The notes beneath the pieces were generated by a model. It was not told where the DNA came from. It searched no databases and saw only the letters and a list, made by a program, of their open reading frames with translations. 34,675 bases of DNA from Nitrospirillum amazonense (GTDB taxonomy: Bacteria > Pseudomonadota > Alphaproteobacteria > Azospirillales > Azospirillaceae), in the NCBI RefSeq assembly GCF_007828045.1, contig NZ_VITN01000039.1:1-34675 (forward strand). The letters run 5' to 3'. How positions within the stretch are numbered: the stretch's first letter is position 1; the number at the start of each line of letters is the position of its first letter. Shown here piece after piece: positions 16,575 to 24,917 of this stretch. Both the position numbers and the translations under genes were made by a program.

Positions 16575-17804
16575 TCACACCTTCAGGAAGATCCGGCGGC
16601 GGTAGAGCACCTCCAGGATGGCCCACCACAGGGTGACGAACAGAAGGGCGAAGGCCAGCGAGGCCGCCTTTTCCGGCAGCAGGGGATAGAAAACCGCCTC
16701 GTAGATCACATCCTGCAGCGGGGCGATGCGGTGGTCCCAGGGCAGGGTGATGACGCCGCCGATGATGATGGCCATCAGTTCGGACCCGACATAGGCCAGG
16801 ATGGGGTTGACGCCGAAGACCAGGGCCGGCCGGGTCCAGCGGCGCCAGCCGCGCACCTCAACCACCCACAGCAGGGCACCCAGGCACAGGCAGGCCATGC
16901 CGGCGGTCAGGGCCACGAAGGAGCTGGTCCACAGGCTCTTGTTGATGGGGAAGGCCAGATCCCAGATTTCGCCCAGCAGGACACCCGCGACCCCGGCCAC
17001 GATCAGGCCCCGGATGCGGGCCGGCAGCGGCAGGGGCCGGGCCAGCCAGCGGCCGGCCTGGACGCCCAGCAGCGCCGTGGCGATGGCCGGCAGGGTCGAC
17101 AGCGCGCCCTCGGGATCCCAGGTCTTGGCGGCCGCCCACAGATGATTGCCCAGCGGACCCCAGTCGAATAGCGCGCGGTCGACCGACGCCGCCACGGTGG
17201 CGCCGGGATGGGCCAGCGCCGCGAGGCCGGTGGCGCCGGTGCCCGGCACGGGAACCAGCGTCATTACCGCCCAATAGCCCAGCGCCAGCAGCGCGACCAG
17301 GGCGCCCTGCCCCTTCGGCCCCACCCGCAGCGACAGCAGGCCGGCGGCGGCGTAGCACAGGGCGATGCGCTGCAGGACACCGGGGATGCGCCAGGACAGG
17401 ACCTGCGCCGCGGCGCGATCGGCCAGCGTGCCATGACCGGCCGGCGCGTAGCCCGGGAACCAGGCGATGAACAGGCCGAGGCCGAACAGGATGAGCGCGC
17501 GCCGCAGGATCTGGCGGGCCAGGGCGCCATCATTATCCCCCCGCGCCCGCCGCTGGGTCAGCGACAGGTGGGTGGTGATGCCCACCATGAACAGGAAGAA
17601 GGGAAAGACCAGGTCGGTGGGTGTCCAGCCATGCCATTTGGCGTGGCGCAGCGGCCAATAGATGTCGGACCAAGTGCCGGGATCGTTGACCAGCAGCATC
17701 AGCGCCACCGTCAGTCCCCGGAAGACATCCAGCGAGAGCAGGCGTTCGGGCTTGGCGGCCGGGGAGAGATCCACGGAAGGGCGGTCCAAGGCGGGCGCAG
17801 ACAT
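16575..17804 (-). CDS. Membrane acyltransferase, HGSNAT/DUF5009 (COG4299) family
   Basis: A 409-residue multi-span membrane protein. The N-terminal block is diagnostic: LLSLDVFRGLTVALMLLVNDPG followed by HAKWHGWTPTDLVFPFFLFMVG (about residues 22-76), including conserved His54/His58 and Asp64. About ten to eleven hydrophobic segments follow. Relatives include heparan-alpha-glucosaminide N-acetyltransferase of lysosomes and bacterial NagX-type proteins thought to acetylate or transport amino sugars across the membrane. The bacterial function is poorly defined, so I give no gene name. It is convergent with the kinase gene (117 bp between stops). No strong ribosome-binding site precedes ATG 17804. 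Confidence 0.85.
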   Translation of the reverse strand: MSAPALDRPSVDLSPAAKPERLLSLDVFRGLTVALMLLVNDPGTWSDIYWPLRHAKWHGWTPTDLVFPFFLFMVGITTHLSLTQRRARGDNDGALARQILRRALILFGLGLFIAWFPGYAPAGHGTLADRAAAQVLSWRIPGVLQRIALCYAAAGLLSLRVGPKGQGALVALLALGYWAVMTLVPVPGTGATGLAALAHPGATVAASVDRALFDWGPLGNHLWAAAKTWDPEGALSTLPAIATALLGVQAGRWLARPLPLPARIRGLIVAGVAGVLLGEIWDLAFPINKSLWTSSFVALTAGMACLCLGALLWVVEVRGWRRWTRPALVFGVNPILAYVGSELMAIIIGGVITLPWDHRIAPLQDVIYEAVFYPLLPEKAASLAFALLFVTLWWAILEVLYRRRIFLKV

Positions 17805-17915
17805 GGGAGACGGGCAGGCCTTTCAACCGGGAACGGCGCGAGGATGCGATCAGGTGTGCCAGCACGCGCCACGCGCGGCTAGCCCCAAGGTCGGCATTTT
17901 GCCGGAAATGACGAA

Positions 17916-17939
17916 GGCGCCCCTGGCTTTGATGGCGCC
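17916..17939 (-). terminator. Weak hairpin after the stand-alone outer-membrane factor gene
   Basis: On the minus strand GGCGCC, a 12-nt loop and GGCGCC are followed by TTCGTCATTT, directly after the stop codon at 17941. Stem stability is modest and the T-tract is interrupted. The remaining interval 17805-17915 shows nothing else. Confidence 0.35.
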
Positions 17940-17940
17940 G

Positions 17941-19452
17941 TCAGCCGCCGGCCTTGGCCGGGGTGGTGTCGGCCTGGGCCTCGGTCTGTTCCACCGACCA
18001 GCCACCGCCCAGCACGCGATACAGGGTGACGATGGCGGTGAGGTAGTTCAGGCGGCTCTGCACCAGGCTGTCCTGGGCGCTGAACAGGGTGCGCTGGGCC
18101 GTCAGCACGCTGACCATGTCGGCGGTGCCGCGCTGGAACTGCCCGGTGGTGCCGCGCAGGGCCACGTCGGCCGAGGCCGTGGCCTTTTCCTGGGCGCCGC
18201 GGATGTCGCGGGTGTAGCGCACCCCAGCCAGCGCATCCTCGACATCGGAGAAGGCGGTGACGACCGCCTTCTGGTAATCCGCCGCCAGCTCCTCCACCCG
18301 GGCGCGCTGCACGTCGGACTGGGCCTGCAGGTTGCCGGCATCGAACACCGTCTGGGTCAACGAGGTGCCCAGCGACCATAGCTTGCTGGCCGGGTTGAAC
18401 AGGTTGTCCAGGGTCTCATTCTGGTAGCCGTAGCTGCCGGTCAGGCTGAGGCTGGGATATTGCTGGGCAATGACGCTGCGCAGGGTGGCGTTGGCGGCGA
18501 TCAGCTGCGCCTCGGCCGAGGCCACGTCCGGCCGGCGGATCAGCAGGGTGGACGGCAGGTTGGGCGCCACCTCGGGCTCCGCCAGGCCGCCGAGGGTGGT
18601 GCCCTCGATCTTCAGCTGTTCCGGCAGGACGCCGACCAGCACGGCCAGCGCGTCGATCTGCTGCGCCAGGCTCTGTTCATATTGCGGAATGGCGGCGCGC
18701 TCGCCCTCCACCACGTTCACCTGGTTGGCCACGTCCACGTCGGTGGCGGTGCCCGCGCGGGCGCGGGCCTGGATGCCGCGCAGCACATCCTCGGCATCGC
18801 GCAGCGACTGGCGGGCCAGGGCCAGACGGTCCTTGTAGGCCAGCGCCTGGAAGTAGTCAGTGGCCACCGTGGCGATGGCCGTCATCAGCACCGTCTGCTT
18901 GTCGTAGCGGCTGTAGTTCAGGCTGGCCTTGGCCGATTCGAAGGCCGACCGGTTCTTGCCCCAGAAATCCAGCTCGTAACTGGCCGACAGCTTGGCCGAA
19001 TAGTTGCTGCTGATGTTGTTGCGGGTGATGAAGTTGCCGTTGCTGACGGTGGTGGTGCCGCCGCCCGTCTGGCTGCGGGTGCGCCCCGCGTTCGCCGTCA
19101 CCGTGGGGAACAGGGTGGAGCGTTGTTCGTCCACCGTCCCCTCGGCCTGGCGGATGCGGGCCACCGCGGCGCGCACGTCGAAGTTGTTCGACGCCACGCG
19201 GGCGATCAGGCCATCCAGTTCCGGCGATTTGAATTGCCGCCACCAGTCGGCGGCGATTTCCGTGCGCAGGGTCGCGTCCTTGGCGGCGTCGCCCGTCACC
19301 GTTTCACGATAGGCCGCCGGCTGCGGCGTTTCCGGCCGTTCATAGTCCGGCCCCACGGTGCAGCCCGTCAGCGCACCCGCCATGAGGAAGATCAGCAGGG
19401 GCCGCTTGGCGACGGACGAAAGCAGGGAACGGGACGACCGGTGGCGCAGCAT
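17941..19452 (-). CDS. Outer-membrane efflux lipoprotein (OMF, NodT/OprM type), stand-alone
   Basis: A 503-residue trimeric outer-membrane channel subunit. The start ATG 19452 gives a basic N-terminus, a hydrophobic core and a lipobox ending in LTGC (Cys31), then VGPDYERP, the classic opening of NodT-family factors. Two OEP repeats follow: the first contains WWRQFKSPELDGLI and ASYELDFWGK, the second LLIRRPDVASAEAQLIAANA and the closing LYRVLGGGW. All family landmarks are present at the usual length. The frame is open upstream to 19896, but that extension lacks coding character. It is not in an operon with a pump. Because MdtABC lacks its own channel, this protein is the nearest candidate partner; this is an inference. 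Confidence 0.9.
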   Translation of the reverse strand: MLRHRSSRSLLSSVAKRPLLIFLMAGALTGCTVGPDYERPETPQPAAYRETVTGDAAKDATLRTEIAADWWRQFKSPELDGLIARVASNNFDVRAAVARIRQAEGTVDEQRSTLFPTVTANAGRTRSQTGGGTTTVSNGNFITRNNISSNYSAKLSASYELDFWGKNRSAFESAKASLNYSRYDKQTVLMTAIATVATDYFQALAYKDRLALARQSLRDAEDVLRGIQARARAGTATDVDVANQVNVVEGERAAIPQYEQSLAQQIDALAVLVGVLPEQLKIEGTTLGGLAEPEVAPNLPSTLLIRRPDVASAEAQLIAANATLRSVIAQQYPSLSLTGSYGYQNETLDNLFNPASKLWSLGTSLTQTVFDAGNLQAQSDVQRARVEELAADYQKAVVTAFSDVEDALAGVRYTRDIRGAQEKATASADVALRGTTGQFQRGTADMVSVLTAQRTLFSAQDSLVQSRLNYLTAIVTLYRVLGGGWSVEQTEAQADTTPAKAGG

Positions 19453-19700
19453 CGCGGGACGTGATCCAGGAAGGGAGGCCAGATGGAAACGCGAAATGGG
19501 GACGGACCCGGCGCCCTTCTTTTCACACCGGAGGCCCCCTGTCACGGACGAACTGGGCCTGCGCCCAATTGGCCCAGCCCCCAGCGGGGGAAGTGGAACG
19601 CCCCACCCCCGTGACCGCCCGCCCGTGACCGCCCGATGGTACGGGGCGAAAGCCGCCAACCTGTCGGGAAAAATGACACGGGGGCCAGCCAACAGCCGGA
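19453..19700. promoter_or_regulatory. Upstream region of the stand-alone OMF gene
   Basis: No gene is seen. The stretch contains CCAATTGG (19566-19573), also present upstream of mdtA, and an 11-bp direct repeat GTGACCGCCCG at 19611-19621 and 19625-19635. Either could be a regulator site for the OMF gene. Confidence 0.4.
19611..19635. repeat. Direct repeat GTGACCGCCCG, two copies 14 bp apart
   Basis: Two exact 11-bp copies lie 160-180 bp upstream of the OMF start. The spacing is 14 bp rather than one helical turn. Slippage or an operator are both possible. Confidence 0.5.
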
Positions 19701-20354
19701 TTATCGCGGGCTCATGCCGGCGATAATTGTATCCAGCATCACGTCCAGGTCGGCATGCATGTCCATGGTGCGGTCCAGCAGGGTCCAACGCATGACCAGG
19801 CTGTGCTTCATGCCCGAAAGGATCCAGCCCACCCGTTCCACGTCGGTCTCGGGCGCGACCTCGCCCGCCGCGATGCCTTCGCGGATCAGGGCGCAATAGA
19901 TGCGGTGGGGCCGCTGCAGGCGTTCCGCCAGCAGACTGCGCATGTCCGGGCTGTCGGCCAGCACCTCGCGCGAGAACATCAGCGACGACAGCGCCGGGAT
20001 GCTTTCAGCCAAGCCCAGCCAAGTGTGCATGACCCGCCGCAAGCGGGCCATGGGACTGCCGGCACCATTCAGCGCCTCCTGGACCGGTGGGGCGATGCGC
20101 TGGGAGAGGCTGTCCAGCAGCGCCTCCCACATGGCGCGCTTGGTGGGAAAGTGGCGGAACAGCGAGCCCTGGGCCATGCCGATGCGGCGGGCGATGGCCG
20201 TGGTCGTGGTGCCGCCTGGCCCCACCTCATGCAGCAATTCCAGGGCGGCGGCGATGATCTCCGCCCGGCGGGTGTCGCCCGCCTTGCGTTGGCGTCCGTT
20301 GGGGCGCGTTTGGGGGTCGAGGTCCCCCGCCATCACCGTTTCACCCTGGGTCAT
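19701..20354 (-). CDS. TetR-family repressor, last gene of the emrAB-OMF operon
   Basis: A 217-residue regulator. The N-terminal helix-turn-helix (about 30-75) reads AEIIAAALELLHEVGPGGTTTTAIARRIGMAQGSLFRHFPTKRAMW when taken in parts, the standard TetR layout; the rest is an all-helical ligand/dimer domain. The N-terminal 25 residues are polar and disordered-looking. The start ATG 20354 lies 13 bp after the OMF stop, with GGA about 7-8 nt before it; an upstream extension would overlap the OMF gene. Its place at the operon end suggests it represses the operon in response to an exported compound. The near-palindrome at 24696-24715 is a candidate binding site. Confidence 0.88.
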   Translation of the reverse strand: MTQGETVMAGDLDPQTRPNGRQRKAGDTRRAEIIAAALELLHEVGPGGTTTTAIARRIGMAQGSLFRHFPTKRAMWEALLDSLSQRIAPPVQEALNGAGSPMARLRRVMHTWLGLAESIPALSSLMFSREVLADSPDMRSLLAERLQRPHRIYCALIREGIAAGEVAPETDVERVGWILSGMKHSLVMRWTLLDRTMDMHADLDVMLDTIIAGMSPR

Positions 20355-20367
20355 CGCCGTATCCAGT

Positions 20368-21870
20368 TCACGCCGGCGGGGCGTCGGTGGCGCCGGCGGC
20401 CGTGGTGGTCTCCCCCGCCTGCCAGCCACCGCCCAGCGCCTTGTAGAGGGCGATGGTCTGCTGCACCAGGGCATAGTCGCTCTGTGCGACGGCGTCCTTG
20501 GACGTGGCCAGGGTGCGGTCGGCGTCCAGCACGGTCAGGAAGTCGGCCAGGCCGGCGCGGTACTGCGACCGGGCGCGGTCCTGCGCCAGTTGGGCGGCGT
20601 CCAGGGCGCGGTGCAAGGTCTCGTTCCGCTGGCGCTCATTGGAATAGGCGACCAGCGCGTCCTCCACCTCCTGGAAGGCGGTCAACACCGTCTTGCGGTA
20701 GGTTAGGCGCGCCTCTTCGGCCTGGGCCTCGGCATCCTTAACCCCGGCCTTCAGGCGGCCGCCATCGAAGATGGTGCCGCTGACGGTGGGGCCCACGCTC
20801 CAGCCGAAGCTGTCGCCCTGCAGCAGCTTGCCGATGTCGGGGTTGAGGAAGCCGCCGATGAGGCCCAGCGACAGCTTGGGGAAGCGCGCCGCCTCCTTCA
20901 CGCCGATCTGGGCGTTGGTGGCGGCCATGGTGCGCTCGGCGGCCCGGATGTCGGGACGGGCGCGCACCACCTCGGACGGCAGGCTGGCCGGCAGGGCGGG
21001 CGGTAGGGGCACCTCCGGCCCGGCGGTGGTCAGCAGGCTGTCCACGTCGGCGGGGGTGCGGCCGGTCAGGGTGGCGATGGCGTGGGCCCGCTGGGCCGCC
21101 TGGGTCGCCAGCGACGGCAGCACCGCCTTCTGCTGTTCCAGCTGGCCGTCGGCCTCCGCCAGCTGCAATTCGGTCGCCAGGCCCACCTTGTACTTCGCGG
21201 CCGTCAGGTCGCGGGTTTCCTGCGACAGGCGCACGTTTTCATTGGCGATGACGATGCGCGCCTGGACGGAACGCAGGGCGGCGTAGTCGGTGCCCAATTC
21301 CGCCAGCATGGACATGACCAGCGAGCGCCGGTTCTCGATGCCGGCCTCGATGTTGGCGTCGGCTGCCTCGATGCTGCGGCGGGTGCCGCCGAAGAGGTCC
21401 AGTTCCCACGAGGCGTCGAAGCCCGCCAGGAAGATGTTGCTGGTGCCGCCCAGCGAACCCGTCGACCCCGGGGGCAGGCGGTTGCGCATGGCGGCGCCCT
21501 CCCCTTTCACGCTGGGGTATTGGGCGGCGGCCGCCTGCTGGCGCTGGGCGCGGGCGGACAGGATGCGCTGTTCCGCCACCTTCAGGTCCAGGTTGCCCGC
21601 GACCACGTCGGCCACCAGCTTGTCCAGGGTTGGGTCGCGGAACTCCGTCCACCAGTGGGCCAGCACGGTGGCGTCGGTGTTGACCTGGGTCTTGCCCGCC
21701 ACCTGGGCCGTGGCCTGGGCGGTCGTGGCGCTCCACGCCGGGGGCGCGTCGGCCGCCGGCGGCTGGTAGTCTGGGCCCAGGGTGCAGGCGGCCGTCAGGG
21801 CCAGGGCCGCCGTGGCGGCCAACAGCCGGGCCCGGCGCGGAAGCGGGGAAAGGGGAGTGGAAGCAGACAT
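20368..21870 (-). CDS. Outer-membrane efflux lipoprotein (OMF, NodT family), partner of EmrAB
   Basis: A 500-residue outer-membrane channel subunit. Residues 1-30 form a lipoprotein signal peptide with lipobox LTAAC, followed by LGPDYQPP. The OEP repeats show WWTEFRDPTLDKLV, SWELDLFGGTRRSIE, VVRARPDIRAAERTMAATNA and the closing LYKALGGGW. GGAG lies 8 nt before ATG 21870; a GTG nine nt upstream overlaps the emrB stop and is less likely. Only 5 bp separate it from the pump gene, so the three export components are one transcription unit. It is a distant paralogue of the product of 17941-19452. Confidence 0.92.
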   Translation of the reverse strand: MSASTPLSPLPRRARLLAATAALALTAACTLGPDYQPPAADAPPAWSATTAQATAQVAGKTQVNTDATVLAHWWTEFRDPTLDKLVADVVAGNLDLKVAEQRILSARAQRQQAAAAQYPSVKGEGAAMRNRLPPGSTGSLGGTSNIFLAGFDASWELDLFGGTRRSIEAADANIEAGIENRRSLVMSMLAELGTDYAALRSVQARIVIANENVRLSQETRDLTAAKYKVGLATELQLAEADGQLEQQKAVLPSLATQAAQRAHAIATLTGRTPADVDSLLTTAGPEVPLPPALPASLPSEVVRARPDIRAAERTMAATNAQIGVKEAARFPKLSLGLIGGFLNPDIGKLLQGDSFGWSVGPTVSGTIFDGGRLKAGVKDAEAQAEEARLTYRKTVLTAFQEVEDALVAYSNERQRNETLHRALDAAQLAQDRARSQYRAGLADFLTVLDADRTLATSKDAVAQSDYALVQQTIALYKALGGGWQAGETTTAAGATDAPPA

Positions 21871-21875
21871 CAGGG

Positions 21876-23483
21876 TCACTCCGCGGCGGCGGGCTTGGGC
21901 GCCGCCTTGGTGGATTTCATGAAAAAGGCCAAGGGCACGACACAGAAGGCGACCACGCCGGATATGCGGAAGACATCGACGTAGCCCAGGATGGCCGCCT
22001 GGCGCACCAGCGTGCGGTAGATGCCGCCCAGCGCCGAGGAATCCATCTGCGACGGCGTCAGCCCGTGGCCGGCCAGGCCGTCCATCCAGGCCTGCTTGGT
22101 CATCTGATAGCCCATGTTCAGGTCCGACAGGTGTTCGACCAAATAGGCCTGGTGCACCTGCGACCGCTGCGTCAGGTAGGCCGTGACCAGCGCGATGCCG
22201 ATGCTGCCCCCCAGGTTGCGGGCCATGGAATAGAGGGCGGCCGCGTCGCCGTTCATTTCCCGCGGGACGCTGGCGAAGGCCACCGTGCTGATGGGGATCA
22301 TCAGCAGCGCGGTGCCGAAGGTCTGGGCCAGGCGCATGCTCATCAGGTTCAGGAAGCTGACCTGGGGCGTGATGGTGCCCGTATAGAACATGGCGATGCC
22401 CAGCAGGAAGAAGCCGGTGGCCACGATGAAGCGGGCCTGGAACTTCTTCAGCAGCACGCGGGTGATGATGGGGATCATGATCAGGATCATGATGCCGCCG
22501 GGCGACAGGATCATGCCCGACCAGGTGGCGGTGTAGCCCAGTTGCGACTGTGCCAGCTGCGGGATCAGCACGGCACTGCCATACAGGGTGGCGGCCATGA
22601 TGCTGATGAACAAGGTGCCGATGGCGAAGTCCTTGTTCTTCCAGACCCGCAGGTTGACGATGGGATCGGGCCGGTCCAGCAGCCAGACGACGGCGCCCAC
22701 CAGGCCCAGCACGGCACCCACGGCGAAGGCCTGGATGAAGCCGCTGGAGAACCAGTCCTCCTGCTCGCCCCGGTCCAGCACGATCTGCAGGCAGGCGAAG
22801 CCGGCGGCGATCAGCGACAGGCCGACCACGTCGATGTTGCGCTTGCCCTTGCCGGCGCCGGCCTTGGCCCAGGGCGGATCCTCCACCACCGCCGAGATGG
22901 CGAAGGTGGCGATGACGCCCACCGGCACGTTGATCAGGAACACCCAGCGCCAGCTGAAATTGTCCGTGATCCAGCCGCCCAGCGTCGGCCCCATGATGGG
23001 GGCGGCGATGATGGCGACGGCCGTGACGCCGAAGGCGGTGGCGCGCTTGGCCGGCTCGAACGTATCCAGCAGGATGGATTGCTGGTTGGGCTGCAGGCCG
23101 CCGCCGAAGAAGCCCTGCATCAGTCGGAAGATGATCAGTTCCGGCAGCGACGTCGACAGGCCGCAGAGCAGCGACGACACCGTGAACATGATGATGGACA
23201 GCAGGAAGTAGTTCTTGCGCCCCATCAGGCGGCCCAGCCAGCCGGACACGGGCAGCACGATGCCGTTGGCCACCAGGTAGGAGGTCAGCGTCCAGGTGCT
23301 TTCATCCGTGCCGACCGACAGGCTGCCGGCGATGTGCGGCAGGGCCACGTTGATGATGGTGGTGTCCAGCACCTCCATGAAGGTGGCGACCGTCACCACC
23401 ATGGCGACCAGGTAGGGGTTGTGCTTGGGACGCCAGCTCGACGCCCCGTGATCAGCCTCGGGTGGGGGAAGTCCTTCGCTCAC
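21876..23483 (-). CDS. emrB: MFS multidrug exporter, DHA2 (EmrB/QacA) family
   Basis: A 535-residue, 14-span drug:proton antiporter. DHA2 landmarks are present: LDTTIINVALPHIAGSL in TM1 (with the membrane-embedded Asp), WTLTSYLVANGIVLPVSGWL in TM2 with motif A GRLMGRKN, and the TM5 motif C-like AAPIMGPTLGGWI. A C-terminal SALGGIYRTLVRQAAILGYVDVF segment precedes the last span. Start codon GTG at 23483 is supported by GAGGGG about 7 nt upstream and a 10-bp gap from emrA. By family knowledge it works with the EmrA-like adaptor and an outer-membrane factor to export hydrophobic compounds from the cytoplasm. The substrate is unknown. Confidence 0.93.
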   Translation of the reverse strand: MSEGLPPPEADHGASSWRPKHNPYLVAMVVTVATFMEVLDTTIINVALPHIAGSLSVGTDESTWTLTSYLVANGIVLPVSGWLGRLMGRKNYFLLSIIMFTVSSLLCGLSTSLPELIIFRLMQGFFGGGLQPNQQSILLDTFEPAKRATAFGVTAVAIIAAPIMGPTLGGWITDNFSWRWVFLINVPVGVIATFAISAVVEDPPWAKAGAGKGKRNIDVVGLSLIAAGFACLQIVLDRGEQEDWFSSGFIQAFAVGAVLGLVGAVVWLLDRPDPIVNLRVWKNKDFAIGTLFISIMAATLYGSAVLIPQLAQSQLGYTATWSGMILSPGGIMILIMIPIITRVLLKKFQARFIVATGFFLLGIAMFYTGTITPQVSFLNLMSMRLAQTFGTALLMIPISTVAFASVPREMNGDAAALYSMARNLGGSIGIALVTAYLTQRSQVHQAYLVEHLSDLNMGYQMTKQAWMDGLAGHGLTPSQMDSSALGGIYRTLVRQAAILGYVDVFRISGVVAFCVVPLAFFMKSTKAAPKPAAAE

Positions 23484-23493
23484 CGCCGTCCCC

Positions 23494-24558
23494 TCAGTTC
23501 AGGTTGACGGTGGGTTCGACCGACAGGCCCAAGGGCAGGGGGTGATCGGCGGGCAGGCCGCCCGTAACCTTGATCTTGACCGGCAGGCGCTGGACGATCT
23601 TCACGAAGTTGCCAGTGGCGTTTTCCGCCGGGAAGGCGGTGAAGCGCGAGCCGGTGCCCATCTGGAAGCTGTCGACGGCGCCGGTCAGCTTCAGGTCGGG
23701 GAAGGCGTCGATCTCGATATCGACCGGCTGGCCCACGCGCATGTGCTTCAGCTGGTTTTCCTTGAAGTTGGCGACCACCCACACCTCCGGCGTCACCAGC
23801 GTCATGGCCGATTGCGACACCTGCAGGTAGTTGCCCTTTTCCACGGCGCGCTTGGTCACCCAGCCATCCTGCGGCGCCACCACGGTGGTGTAGGACAGGT
23901 TCAGCTCCGCCTGGGCCAGCTCGGCCTGGGCAGCGGCCACCTGGGCCTCCCACTGCTTCACCTGGGTGGCCGCGACCTCGATGTTGCGCGGCGCCTGTTC
24001 CGCCGTGCGCAGCTTGGCGTCGGCGTCGGCCAGCTGGGCCTGGGCGGTGCGGAATGCCGCCTGGGCAGCGTCGATCTGCGATTTGGTGGTGGCGCGGACA
24101 TCGATCTCGGTCTGGCGCGCCAAGTCGGACTTGGCCCGGACCAGCGTGGCTTCGGCCTGGGCGCGGGCGGCGCGGGCCTGGTCCAGCTGCGCCGGGTAGG
24201 AGACCTGGGCGATTTCCAGGTTGGTCTGCGCCTGCACCAATTGCGCCTGCGCCAGTTCCAGCTGCGCGGCGTCCCGGTCGCGGGTGATCTGGTAGTCGCG
24301 GGGATCGATGCGGAACAGCAGGTCGCCGGCCTTCACCTTCTGGTTATCCTGCACCGCCAGCTCGACCACCAGGCCGGAAACCTTGGGCGCCACCGTCACC
24401 ACCCGGCCCTCGGTGAAGGCGTCGTCGGTGGATTCCTTGCCCCGGCCACTAAGCCAGAGGACGACGCCGCCCACCACGACGACGGCCAGCACGCCGAAAC
24501 CGATGATGCGCGGCAGGGGGGAACGCTTGGGCGGAAGGGAGGTGGGCGCGCTGGTCAT
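23494..24558 (-). CDS. emrA: EmrA/HlyD-family membrane-fusion adaptor
   Basis: A 354-residue adaptor. It has a short cytoplasmic N-terminus, one membrane anchor (about 19-36), then the ESTDDAFTEGRVVTVAPKVSGLV motif typical of EmrA-type adaptors. A long alpha-helical hairpin rich in Ala, Gln and Leu (about 90-215) would contact the outer-membrane channel. Then come YTTVVAPQDGWVTKRAVEKGNYL (second lipoyl half) and the beta-barrel with VEIDAFPDLKLTG-like wording. The start ATG 24558 has GAGGA 6 nt before it. It is the first gene of the emrA-emrB-OMF-tetR operon. Confidence 0.93.
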   Translation of the reverse strand: MTSAPTSLPPKRSPLPRIIGFGVLAVVVVGGVVLWLSGRGKESTDDAFTEGRVVTVAPKVSGLVVELAVQDNQKVKAGDLLFRIDPRDYQITRDRDAAQLELAQAQLVQAQTNLEIAQVSYPAQLDQARAARAQAEATLVRAKSDLARQTEIDVRATTKSQIDAAQAAFRTAQAQLADADAKLRTAEQAPRNIEVAATQVKQWEAQVAAAQAELAQAELNLSYTTVVAPQDGWVTKRAVEKGNYLQVSQSAMTLVTPEVWVVANFKENQLKHMRVGQPVDIEIDAFPDLKLTGAVDSFQMGTGSRFTAFPAENATGNFVKIVQRLPVKIKVTGGLPADHPLPLGLSVEPTVNLN

Positions 24559-24917
24559 GATGGTCCTCTGGTCCCTGATCGTTGAAGGCCGGATCGGGCT
24601 TGGGCCCCGTGAGGGGGTGCGAACGCCTTGGGCCCGGCCCGGCCGGGTCAAGGAATGCGGATGTATGGAGGGTGCCGCGAAATGCTGCGGCGCGGAAACT
24701 GCTTGCAAGCAAGTTATTGCTTATGGCCCCGGAACGCACCTAATGAGGATGGCGCGGATCTGGGATGCGGCAAGCGCCGAAAACGCGGAGCCTGCGAACA
24801 CCCCCCATCTCTTGAGTCAAACCCCAGGATTAAAGCCGTTTTATGCGAGGACGCGCCCATCAGGGACACCACCGGGCGCCCCTGTCTGCGGCCTGCGTCA
24901 CAGGTGGCGAATAAAGA
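24559..24917. promoter_or_regulatory. 359-bp promoter region of the emrAB operon
   Basis: No gene is seen. It lies between the S46 peptidase stop and emrA on the same strand and is more AT-rich than its surroundings. It holds the dyad at 24696-24715. I see no convincing terminator for the S46 gene and no unambiguous -35/-10 pair. Confidence 0.5.
24696..24715. promoter_or_regulatory. Candidate TetR-type operator
   Basis: AAACTGCTTGCAAGCAAGTT is a 20-bp near-palindrome (8 of 10 half-site positions match) around the perfect core GCTTGCAAGC. It lies about 140 bp upstream of emrA. Size and symmetry fit TetR operators, and a tetR gene closes this operon. Confidence 0.5.
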
